Source of the DNA: Oscillospiraceae bacterium
Lineage (GTDB): Bacteria > Bacillota > Clostridia > Oscillospirales > Acutalibacteraceae
DNA: 11,622 bases
Assembly: GCA_029013165.1 (NCBI GenBank)
Contig: JAQXMV010000146.1
Span: 1 to 11,622 of the forward strand
Direction of reading: 5' to 3'
Made by a program: the position numbers and the translations under genes. Below are positions 5,874-11,622 of this stretch, piece after piece. The notes beneath the pieces are model-generated. The model did not search any database, was not told where the DNA came from, and saw only the letters and a program-made list of their open reading frames with translations. Position 1 is the stretch's first letter. Every line of letters begins with the position of its first letter.

Positions 5874-8638
5874 TTTGATTTCTCCCTTTTTCTGATGGTG
5901 ATTTCATGTTCCTTTTGGCCGCCGGGCAGTGTGACAGCCACGGCGCCGTCGGTGCAGTCACAGACAGTCGGCTCGGAGTTGAGAAGAACCTCGTAATCGA
6001 AGCCCTCTTTCATAACGGCCAGAAGAGAGTATTTTTCATTGCTGCCGTAATACTGCAGGCGGATATTGGCCTCGGTTTTGTCCGGATTAAAGCAGACCTT
6101 TTTCAGATAGGTGTCAAAGCCCGTGTTCACCGTTCCCGGTGAATAATAGGCTTTCAGCCACAGAATCAGCGGCGTGGAAAGTCCGCCGAAATTATGGAAC
6201 CAGCCGCCGCAGCCGGTGACGACATTGACCATTTCAAAGGTATAATAGGTGTCGTCCACCTCTCGTTTCCAGATATTCAGAGCCAGATGGGCGATCTCCC
6301 GGGCGAAGTCCGCTTCGCCGCAGTCCAGCATACTTTTCCAGATGAACCACTGGTGGGGGAACCAGATATTGCCGTTCCAGTAGCCATTGATTTTGAAATA
6401 TCCGGCACTTTTATCCACGGCACTGATGCCAAAGGGGGAGTGCATCTCCTTGTCGCTTTTCAGGTGAGCGAGGATTCTTTCTTTCTGATGGTCACTGCAG
6501 GCGCCGGCAATGAGAGGATAAATGCCGTCAAGACCTTTGTTGAGGTTTTCTCCGTCAGGGGTTTTGTATTGCTGCAGCGGTTCATAGTTTTCTGAGTGCA
6601 GAACATAGCTGTAATAGCCGCTTTCCTCGTCCCAGGAATATTTATCCAGCGCCTCGGTAAGCCTTTGGGCGTCCTTTTCGTATTCCTCCCGGTCGGCGCC
6701 TCTGCCCAGCCGGTCGGCGAGAATCGAGAGGATTTTTCCGAAGCGGATGACCTGAGCCGTCGTGATGACAGGCGAAGCCTTGTCACGGAGATTGTCTTTC
6801 ATCATGGCCACCTGGGCCGGATAATCGTCCATGCCGCTGGTGGAATAAAAATAATCGTAGGTGGTCAGCAGTCCGCTTTTGAATTTCGCTGTGGTGGAGC
6901 CTCTGATTTTGCCGCAGAGAAAACGGTAATACAGTCTCGCTCTGTCATAATAGGCAGAAATGATCCGCTGTTTGTCGTCGGCTTTCTGAATCATTTCATA
7001 AAGCTGATAAATCTGCACGGGAACCGGAGAGCCATGGTGTAAGAAAGCATAGTCCTTGTTGCTTTCGTCGCTGAGATAGGTGTCGATGATGTACTCGGCA
7101 AAGGGTGGCGCGATCTCGTTCATGCCCAGGCCAATGAAGCCGCTGTCCCAGGTGTAAAGGCAGTCCCATCTTTTGCCCGGCGTGTGATGAATGATGTATT
7201 CGCCGTATTTATAGATGGGATAGACCACATTGGTCATCACCGTCGCGGCAAGGATCTGATTGCTGAGTTTATATTTCATGCCGCTTTCGTTGAGGTCGAG
7301 ATCAATGGCAGTGGCCTTTGCTTTTTGATAAATGCTTTCATACTCCGCTTCGCTTTTGTAGGAGGCTTCGCCGAGGGAAATCACAGCATATTCGGCCTTT
7401 TTCTGACCGGGCTCGATGAAAACTGTGTGACTGATAGCGTTGTGAAAAAAGCCGTTGTCGCTGTGTTTTCTGTTGAAAGCACCGGTAAAGCTCTCGGTGA
7501 CATCGTCAAAGGTTTCGTCGGCGTTGGAGAGCCTCGCGGTCATGCAGTCCTCCAGTGCGCCGGTCTCGATGGCACGGAAACGGGTGTTGTCATCAAAAAT
7601 CCTCAGCCGGTATTCGCCGGTGATGTTTTCATATCTGAGCTTGGTCAGATATCCCTTTTCCTGCTTTTCACATTCGGTTTCCGGGACGAAATTGACGGGC
7701 ACGGTAGTGACCTTAATTTCCTCTGCGTCCTCTTCTTCACAAATGGCCAGAAAATCAAACTCGGCTGCGCCGGTTCCGAGAGACACAAATTCCAGCTTCA
7801 TTTCGCCCTTTTCGATTTTTCCAAGGAAAAGTTTCGCGAGCTTCGGCTCGTCGGTGGGGGGCAGCAGCAGCTCCTGTCCGTTCACGGCAAAGGAGGCGGT
7901 GTTTTCGCTGTTTATATAATGAACGCCTACCTGTTTGCCCTGCTCGTAATGGATATCGCTGGTGCGGTAGCGAAGCACCAGCACCGCATTTTCAAAGCTG
8001 TCGTTCAGTGAAAGCGTATAACTGACCCGGTCATTTTTTTCTCCTCCGAAAGGGTTGATGACCCGATGAGGCATGTGCCATTTTTCGGCTCTGTCGCCGA
8101 GTCCTTTTTCCCCCACGAAGCGTTTGTCGATAAATTCGCCTTTTTTGCGACCGTCTGCGTTTTGCTGATCCCAGGGCCTCGGGGTGTTGTACTGATAGTC
8201 GTCATAGTCGCAGGCGTCTTGATATGCGCATTTTTCCGGCAGTGTAAGCTCGGCGTAGCTGTCACGGGGATACTCGATAGAAGAAAAATAATTGACAACA
8301 CAGTTTTTGATGATATCGGAGTTGTTGGTGAATTCCGTCCGAACCAGATAGCTGTTATCCGTCAGCTTTGTGTAGGACACATCGGCATAGACTCTGTCTT
8401 TCCATTCCAGATCATAGCGAAAGCTGTAAAAGCCGTAATCGGGACTGCTCAGCCAGGGGTGATAAGAGCAGGGGAGGGTGACATTCGGCACCTTAATATC
8501 AAAGGCGGAAACGGCCGGCGCTACGCTGAGATCGAAGCGGATTCCGGAATATTTGCTGTGCCGGGCAATGTGGGAAATGCCGGCATATTTTTTTGAAAAC
8601 GGTCCCCAGCCGTTAAAAAGTGAAGGTTTATCAGTCAT
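5849..8638 (-). CDS. GH63/MGH1-like (alpha/alpha)6-barrel glycoside hydrolase
   Basis: A 929-residue cytoplasmic enzyme (no signal peptide). An N-terminal beta-rich region (about 30-420) precedes an alpha-helical toroid (about 450-835). Motifs typical of the GH63/GH37/mannosylglycerate-hydrolase-like clan are visible: L-Y-T-W-D-S-G-F around Asp498, S-G-M-D-D-Y-P at 601-607, G-Y-W-N-G-N-I-W-F-P near 752-761, and F-E-M-V-N-V-V-T-G with Glu802. By analogy Asp604 and Glu802 are candidates for the acid/base pair, but this needs a structural alignment. Substrate is probably an alpha-linked gluco- or manno-oligosaccharide or glycoside. A 90-residue C-terminal beta region follows the barrel. The start is ATG 8638, with AGAGAGGTG 8 nt upstream; an upstream in-frame ATG at 8677 lies in leader RNA and would add 13 unlikely residues. 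It is the first gene of a three-gene operon and its 3' end overlaps the metallophosphoesterase start. Confidence 0.82.
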   Translation of the reverse strand: MTDKPSLFNGWGPFSKKYAGISHIARHSKYSGIRFDLSVAPAVSAFDIKVPNVTLPCSYHPWLSSPDYGFYSFRYDLEWKDRVYADVSYTKLTDNSYLVRTEFTNNSDIIKNCVVNYFSSIEYPRDSYAELTLPEKCAYQDACDYDDYQYNTPRPWDQQNADGRKKGEFIDKRFVGEKGLGDRAEKWHMPHRVINPFGGEKNDRVSYTLSLNDSFENAVLVLRYRTSDIHYEQGKQVGVHYINSENTASFAVNGQELLLPPTDEPKLAKLFLGKIEKGEMKLEFVSLGTGAAEFDFLAICEEEDAEEIKVTTVPVNFVPETECEKQEKGYLTKLRYENITGEYRLRIFDDNTRFRAIETGALEDCMTARLSNADETFDDVTESFTGAFNRKHSDNGFFHNAISHTVFIEPGQKKAEYAVISLGEASYKSEAEYESIYQKAKATAIDLDLNESGMKYKLSNQILAATVMTNVVYPIYKYGEYIIHHTPGKRWDCLYTWDSGFIGLGMNEIAPPFAEYIIDTYLSDESNKDYAFLHHGSPVPVQIYQLYEMIQKADDKQRIISAYYDRARLYYRFLCGKIRGSTTAKFKSGLLTTYDYFYSTSGMDDYPAQVAMMKDNLRDKASPVITTAQVIRFGKILSILADRLGRGADREEYEKDAQRLTEALDKYSWDEESGYYSYVLHSENYEPLQQYKTPDGENLNKGLDGIYPLIAGACSDHQKERILAHLKSDKEMHSPFGISAVDKSAGYFKINGYWNGNIWFPHQWFIWKSMLDCGEADFAREIAHLALNIWKREVDDTYYTFEMVNVVTGCGGWFHNFGGLSTPLILWLKAYYSPGTVNTGFDTYLKKVCFNPDKTEANIRLQYYGSNEKYSLLAVMKEGFDYEVLLNSEPTVCDCTDGAVAVTLPGGQKEHEITIRKREKSKCMKTSNR

Positions 8639-8696
8639 CGGAACAACACCTCTCTGAAAATGGTAAAGACAAAACATATACGAATATATTATAGAA

Positions 8697-8726
8697 ATTA
8701 TACAATATATGGTATTTTCATGTCAA
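8697..8726 (-). promoter_or_regulatory. Promoter of the glycosidase-metallophosphoesterase-DUF1653 operon
   Basis: Read on the minus strand, a perfect TTGACA -35 (8721-8726) is followed after 18 bp by a perfect TATAAT -10 (8697-8702). Transcription would start near 8690, giving a leader of about 50 nt before ATG 8638. The boxes match the sigma-A consensus in all 12 positions. Confidence 0.85.
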
Positions 8727-8869
8727 CGGCTTTTCATCAAAAAAATACAGTTGACGACAAACACCTTTGCGCAGATCACTTTTTCCGGTAAAATGATAAC
8801 AGGGCTTTCGCATTTTTTAGAGAAAAACAATTTTTGAAGAAAAAAACTGTGAATATTTACGAAAATCTC

Positions 8870-8898
8870 TTGCTTTTTGTTTCACACAGTGATATAAT
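8870..8898 (+). promoter_or_regulatory. Promoter of the secreted repeat protein gene
   Basis: TTGCTT (8870-8875), 17 bp, then TATAAT (8893-8898). Start of transcription would be near 8905, with a short leader to ATG 8940. A-rich tracts lie just upstream. A small inverted repeat, TCAC-ACA-GTGA (8882-8892), abuts the -10 box; its 4-bp arms are too short to be called an operator with confidence. Confidence 0.8.
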
Positions 8899-8939
8899 CA
8901 ACACGAATTAAATTATTGATTTCATCGGAGGTAATTCTT

Positions 8940-9932
8940 ATGAAAAAGTTTTTAGCCTTATTGCTTTCAGTGCTTATGCTGTTCTCGTGCCTTTCCGTAG
9001 GCTCGATGGCTGCAGACGGTACCGCTCCGGTTGCTGTGAATGATTACAGCGCTTATTGGAAAAAGAATGGCGGACCGACTGACGAAACAAAGCAGGTTCT
9101 CATGGTTTTTGAAATCGGCAACGGTACACTGAAGAATACATACACGGTTTATGATCCTGCTACCCGTGAATACACTAACAAGGCCAACCTGACCGGTACC
9201 TTTGTCAAGGTGCCCTCCGGTCAGTTTGATATGAGACCTGGAGATCAGGTTCTTCTTCCCGCCGTTAACGGCTACGGCAACTATAACTTCAACAGTTGGA
9301 CATGCAGTCTTGACGGTATGCCCTATCAGGGTGGCGGCGCCTATGAGATTCCCGAGGGAACCACAGCCGGTATCGTTATCACCTTCACTGCGAACTACCT
9401 TCTTCAGCAGCCCACCAACCCCGGCTCCGCTTACAATCAGTGGTTTGAGGGCAGCAACCCCGTTGCAGATAAGGCTACCCAGACTGTTCTTTCCTTCGAT
9501 ATCAACGGCGGTGCACTGATGAACGGTGCTTATGTATATGACACGACAACAGGTGCTTTCGTTTATACAGAGGGCATCACCGGTATGTACTATATGCTTC
9601 CCCAGAATCAGGAAGCTCAGAGACCCGGCTACTACATCACCCTGCCCTATGTACAGGCTCCCACCAATTCACAGTTCACCGGCTGGTATTGCTACGCTGA
9701 CGGCAAGACCTATTCTCCCGGTTCTTCATGGCAGATTCCTGCCGGTTCAGCAGGTACCATCATCGAGTTCAGAGCTTTCTATGCTCCTGCCAGCGTTGAA
9801 GAGGATACCATTACCAAGGTTATGAACATCCTCATCAAGGTCTTTGGCGCCATCATCGGTATCGTTCTGTATTCCGGTGACACCGAAGCCGGCGTTGCTC
9901 TGATGCAGAAAGTTCTCGGCGGTATCTTTTAA
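8940..9932 (+). CDS. Secreted two-repeat protein with InlB/Flg_new-like (beta-grasp) domains and hydrophobic C-terminal tail
   Basis: Residues 1-24 form a classic signal peptide (M-K-K-F then a leucine-rich core) with S-M-A as a likely signal peptidase I site. Two homologous repeats of about 118 residues follow (about 37-154 and 163-281). Each starts with S-A-Y, has a beta-strand such as V-L-S-F-D-I-N-G-G-A-L, then V-Y-D-x-x-T, a F-x-x-W-x-C segment (F-T-G-W-Y-C in repeat 2), an Y/W-x-I-P-x-G turn, and ends in T-F-T-A-N-Y or F-R-A-F-Y. This layout resembles Listeria-Bacteroides/InlB B-type repeats, which serve as extracellular spacers or binding modules. Residues about 291-330 are a hydrophobic or amphipathic tail ending G-G-I-F, with no LPXTG motif or positively charged tail. 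ATG 8940 has GGAGG (8927-8931) 8 nt upstream. The gene is monocistronic, between its own promoter and terminator. Function is unknown; adhesion or surface coating is an inference. Confidence 0.85.
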   Translation: MKKFLALLLSVLMLFSCLSVGSMAADGTAPVAVNDYSAYWKKNGGPTDETKQVLMVFEIGNGTLKNTYTVYDPATREYTNKANLTGTFVKVPSGQFDMRPGDQVLLPAVNGYGNYNFNSWTCSLDGMPYQGGGAYEIPEGTTAGIVITFTANYLLQQPTNPGSAYNQWFEGSNPVADKATQTVLSFDINGGALMNGAYVYDTTTGAFVYTEGITGMYYMLPQNQEAQRPGYYITLPYVQAPTNSQFTGWYCYADGKTYSPGSSWQIPAGSAGTIIEFRAFYAPASVEEDTITKVMNILIKVFGAIIGIVLYSGDTEAGVALMQKVLGGIF

Positions 9933-9953
9933 TTGATACTTGAACGGACAGAT

Positions 9954-9982
9954 AAAAAACCACCCTTTGGGGTGGTTTTTTT
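9954..9982 (+). terminator. Intrinsic terminator of the secreted-protein gene
   Basis: AAAAAACCACCC (9954-9965) pairs with GGGTGGTTTTTT (9970-9981) around a TTTG loop, and the GC core is followed by seven T residues. It lies 21 nt after the TAA stop. The mirrored A-run means it could also act on minus-strand transcription. Confidence 0.92.
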
Positions 9983-10030
9983 GTTATTCTCACGGGAACG
10001 AAAACAGAGATTCTCGGCGTTGATGACGAG

Positions 10031-10070
10031 AAAAAAAGCGGTATGCCTTTCGGATACCGCTTTCTTTATT
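10031..10070 (-). terminator. Intrinsic terminator of the GH43/four-cysteine unit
   Basis: AAAGCGGTAT (10035-10044) pairs with ATACCGCTTT (10054-10063), with two extra C-G pairs possible inside the loop. On the minus strand the stem is followed by TTTTTTT, the right position to end the gene that stops at 10090. The plus-strand side has a weaker TTTCTTTATT, so it may be partly bidirectional. Confidence 0.85.
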
Positions 10071-10089
10071 ATGAACATCAGGTCCGCTT

Positions 10090-10305
10090 TTACAGCTGAA
10101 AATCCTCCGGTGAAAAGTCCGTGTGAATCATCTGCTGCTCCGGCTTCCTGCGCAGAGGATCATATTGGTATTTGCGGCAGGAGTCGTCAAAGGCAACCGC
10201 ACCTTTCTTGTCGCAAAGTACCGCGCCGTCTTCGGTTATCCGCGAAAATTGGCAGGTGCCACATTTGGCGGCATAGTTTTTGGAATTAAAGAGCTTTTGT
10301 TTCAT
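10090..10305 (-). CDS. Small four-cysteine protein (putative zinc- or metal-binding), unknown function
   Basis: A 71-residue soluble protein with four cysteines arranged C15-x2-C18-x12-C31-x11-C43. The segments K-C-G-T-C-Q-F, V-L-C-D-K-K-G and S-C-R-K-Y-Q-Y-D-P-L read like a conserved small zinc-ribbon-type domain I associate with Clostridia, without a named function. The C-terminal 20 residues are acidic and probably flexible. It has no signal peptide or membrane segment. ATG 10305 has AAAGG upstream at a rather long spacing (about 11 nt). It begins 45 nt after the GH43 stop with no evident promoter or terminator between, so it is probably co-transcribed with that enzyme, and it is followed by its own terminator. 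The ordered cysteines and the terminator argue for a real gene. Confidence 0.8.
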   Translation of the reverse strand: MKQKLFNSKNYAAKCGTCQFSRITEDGAVLCDKKGAVAFDDSCRKYQYDPLRRKPEQQMIHTDFSPEDFQL

Positions 10306-10350
10306 ATATTGTCATGCCTTTCATAAAAATGCTTGTGGGGTAAGAATATC

Positions 10351-11322
10351 TCATTTGAGGATTGGTACACCGTTATCGCCAAAGGAGACTTTTTTGATTC
10401 TTGTGTGGCGGCAGGGATCGTAAAGAGATTCCTCGCAGTAGGTGCCGCACTGTCCCTGAAGATGGGATGCAGGCCGTGCATGGTATATCAGCAGTAGATC
10501 ACCGTTTTCGTCAGTCACAAAGCTGTTGTGACCGGGGCCTGCCTCGCCCTCAAGATCGGAAGTGGAGAGAACCGGTTCGTTCTCCTTGTGCCAGCTTTCG
10601 GGATTCATCAGATCAGCGTCTGCGTCGGCGCTGAGCCTGCCGATGCAATATTCGGCTCCTGTGCCGGAGGCCGAAAAGAAGATATAGACTTTTTTGTCTG
10701 TCTTCAGGATGCTGGGGCCTTCGTTGACGCGGTGTACGACTTTTTCCCAGTCGTATTCCGGTTTGGATAGCAGTATCGGTTTTTCCTGTAATTGCCAGGG
10801 CTTTTCCGGGTCGATCCGCGCCATGAAAAGGGAAGAGTCGCCTAAAATCTGTGCCCAGATGAGAAAGTGTTCTCCCCGATGACTGAAATAGGTCATGTCC
10901 AGAGAAAAATTCGTAAAGGAAATCGGATCATCAGCACAGGCGCGCATCATGCCTATTTCTTCCCATTGGTCTCTGACAGGATCCTCACCGCAGCACCGGA
11001 GAACATAGGGGCGGATATGCCAGATGTCCTCTTTGTCAGCGGCGGCGAAAAAAATATACCATTTTCCGCCGATGAGGTGGAGCTCCGGCGCCCAGATGTG
11101 CCTAGCCATGGCTCCGTCGCTGTGCGCTTGCCAGACGGTGTGTTCCTCGGCTGAGGCAAGCTCCGCCACCGTCTTCGCCGTACGCAGAATGATACGGTCA
11201 TATCCGTTTTCGGCGCTGCCTACAGCAGGATAAGAAGCCGTGAAGTAGAATTGATCGTCAGGCGCTCTGAGAATATAGGGATCAGCGCGGCAGGTAATAA
11301 AAGGATTCTGATAGTCAGCCAT
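10351..11322 (-). CDS. GH43-family glycosidase, probable intracellular exo-alpha-L-arabinofuranosidase
   Basis: This 323-residue protein is a single five-bladed beta-propeller domain. The GH43 catalytic triad is visible: Asp14 in C-R-A-D-P-Y-I (general base), Asp142 in F-S-L-D-M-T-Y-F (pKa modulator and orienting residue) and Glu201 in V-N-E-G-P-S (general acid). H-I-W-A-P-E-L-H at 75-82 and A-G-P-G-H-N-S-F near 261-268 are also characteristic. The Y-D-R-I-I-L-R-T-A and H-I-W-A-P-E-L-H-L-I-G-G-K-W-Y segments are most like the subfamily of exo-1,5-alpha-L-arabinofuranosidases (GH43_26), so arabino-oligosaccharides are the likely substrate; a xylosidase activity cannot be excluded. No signal peptide, so it works in the cytoplasm after uptake. 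ATG 11322 has GGAGG 6 nt upstream. It has its own promoter and probably carries the small four-cysteine gene with it. Confidence 0.9.
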   Translation of the reverse strand: MADYQNPFITCRADPYILRAPDDQFYFTASYPAVGSAENGYDRIILRTAKTVAELASAEEHTVWQAHSDGAMARHIWAPELHLIGGKWYIFFAAADKEDIWHIRPYVLRCCGEDPVRDQWEEIGMMRACADDPISFTNFSLDMTYFSHRGEHFLIWAQILGDSSLFMARIDPEKPWQLQEKPILLSKPEYDWEKVVHRVNEGPSILKTDKKVYIFFSASGTGAEYCIGRLSADADADLMNPESWHKENEPVLSTSDLEGEAGPGHNSFVTDENGDLLLIYHARPASHLQGQCGTYCEESLYDPCRHTRIKKVSFGDNGVPILK

Positions 11323-11352
11323 AATCCGCCTCCGTTGTTTTCTTATGGGAGT

Positions 11353-11381
11353 ATTTTATCACATGCACGGGATTTTGACAA
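11353..11381 (-). promoter_or_regulatory. Promoter of the GH43 gene
   Basis: On the minus strand, TTGTCA (11376-11381), 17 bp, TAAAAT (11353-11358). Start of transcription would be about 11347, giving a leader of only 25 nt that contains the GGAGG site. Confidence 0.75.
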
Positions 11382-11392
11382 GGCAAATTGAA

Positions 11393-11410
11393 TGACAGAC
11401 GCTTTTGTCA
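11393..11410. repeat. Inverted repeat TGACA-8-TGTCA between divergent promoters
   Basis: TGACA (11393-11397) and TGTCA (11406-11410) form an inverted repeat with an 8-nt centre. A third TGACA lies at 11376-11380 inside the GH43 -35 box. The repeat sits between the two -35 elements and could be a regulator site, but arms of 5 bp are short enough to arise by chance. Confidence 0.35.
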
Positions 11411-11419
11411 GTAAAAAAC

Positions 11420-11448
11420 TTGAATTTCGGCGGGATTTATGGTATACT
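11420..11448 (+). promoter_or_regulatory. Promoter of the acyl-CoA synthetase gene (extended -10)
   Basis: TTGAAT (11420-11425), 17 bp, TATACT (11443-11448), with TG one base upstream of the -10 box (11440-11441), i.e. an extended -10. Transcription would start near 11455, at the edge of the palindrome at 11459-11473. Confidence 0.75.
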
Positions 11449-11458
11449 GCTATAAGAC

Positions 11459-11473
11459 AAATTGTAACAATTT
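11459..11473. promoter_or_regulatory. Perfect 15-bp palindrome, candidate operator
   Basis: AAATTGT-A-ACAATTT is a perfect 7-1-7 inverted repeat placed just after the predicted transcription start of the plus-strand gene. This is a typical position for a repressor operator. I do not match it to a known consensus. Confidence 0.5.
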
Positions 11474-11528
11474 TAAGGTTGCAAAAAGGAGGTAGGCGGC
11501 AGATTGTAGAATCTGACTGCGGTAGAAA

Positions 11529-11622
11529 ATGATACTGAATGATTTGACCAAGCTGAAAAATTTAAAAGAAATGATTGATTACGGTGCGGAAAATTTTGCC
11601 GACCGTGACTTTATGGAGTACA
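11529..11622 (+). CDS. Probable AMP-dependent acyl-CoA synthetase/ligase, N-terminal fragment
   Basis: Only the first 31 codons are inside the window. The peptide begins M-I-L-N-D-L-T-K-L and then N-L-K-E-M-I-D-Y-G-A-E-N-F-A-D-R, which matches the usual opening of AMP-forming acyl-CoA synthetases of Clostridia (a pattern like N-L-K-E-M-L-x-x-S-A-x-x-Y-G-D-K). These enzymes activate fatty or other carboxylic acids with ATP and CoA. An in-frame TAG at 11523-11525 blocks any longer start, so ATG 11529 is the first possible start. No good ribosome binding site lies directly before it: the strong AAGGAGGT (11486-11493) is 35 nt upstream. The family call rests on a short segment and is therefore moderate. 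Confidence 0.6.
   Translation, partial: MILNDLTKLKNLKEMIDYGAENFADRDFMEY

Larger units (their letters stand above)
8639..8939. other. Divergent AT-rich intergenic region (301 bp)
   Basis: The stretch separates the minus-strand glycosidase operon from the plus-strand secreted-protein gene. It holds one consensus promoter for each direction and two ribosome binding sites. A second, weaker plus-strand promoter is possible (TTGCGC at 8767-8772, 16 bp, TAAAAT at 8789-8794). Between them are A- and T-tracts that could act as UP elements. I see no further gene, repeat or structured RNA in it. Confidence 0.7.

Noticed and set aside
7184..8011. A 275-codon plus-strand frame opposite the glycosidase
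   Set aside because: Lies wholly within the glycosidase gene, has no ribosome binding site, and the minus frame is continuous and family-like.
8639..8677. Upstream ATG (8677) for the glycosidase
   Set aside because: It would add 13 residues encoded across the ribosome binding site of ATG 8638 and lies close to the predicted transcription start.
8849..8860. Rex-like operator in GTGAATATTTAC upstream of the secreted-protein promoter
   Set aside because: The half-sites do not line up with the TTGTGA-n6-TCACAA consensus once the centre is fixed; it is just an AT-rich near-palindrome.
8985..8993. Lipoprotein signal (lipobox) around Cys17 of the secreted protein
   Set aside because: The sequence L-F-S-C has a bulky Phe at -2, and a better signal peptidase I site (S-M-A) follows.

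Overview
The window looks like chromosome from a Gram-positive anaerobe of the Clostridia, most plausibly an Oscillospiraceae/Ruminococcaceae-type gut or rumen bacterium. The reasons are a T-box leader ahead of valS, strong AGGAGG-type ribosome binding sites, sigma-A-like promoters with near-consensus boxes, a DUF1653 protein, and intracellular polysaccharide-processing enzymes beside a secreted protein built from InlB/Flg_new-like repeats. The genus is an inference. I see no mobile element, CRISPR array, tRNA or rRNA.

Layout. Positions 1-1047 (+) hold the 3' part of a PLP-dependent aminotransferase. Positions 1066-1345 hold a promoter and a complete T-box riboswitch with a readable GUC (valine) specifier and a perfect 10-bp terminator. 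It controls valS (1406-4027, +). A 16-bp hairpin with T-runs on both strands (4035-4069) separates valS from a convergent minus-strand operon that reads from 8638 down to 4077: a GH63/MGH1-like glycosidase, then (overlapping by 25 nt) a membrane-anchored metallophosphoesterase, then (3 nt later) a DUF1653 protein. A 301-bp AT-rich divergent region (8639-8939) carries promoters for this operon and for a plus-strand secreted protein (8940-9932) made of two about 118-residue repeats and a hydrophobic C-terminal tail. Two terminators (9954-9981 and about 10031-10070) separate that gene from a second minus-strand unit: a GH43 alpha-L-arabinofuranosidase-like enzyme (11322-10351) followed by a four-cysteine small protein (10305-10090). 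A last divergent region (11323-11528) carries a promoter for each direction, a perfect 7-1-7 palindrome, and the start of a probable acyl-CoA synthetase (11529 to the window end).

Functionally this is ordinary core chromosome (translation and amino-acid metabolism) next to a small carbohydrate-utilisation neighbourhood. Both glycosidases lack signal peptides, so they probably act on oligosaccharides after uptake, while the repeat protein is exported. I do not see a complete novel system. The parts most worth a second look are the duplicated secreted protein with its unusual tail, the metallophosphoesterase with a substituted GNH(E/D) motif and a tail anchor, the four-cysteine small protein, and the operator-like palindrome plus misplaced Shine-Dalgarno before the acyl-CoA synthetase.
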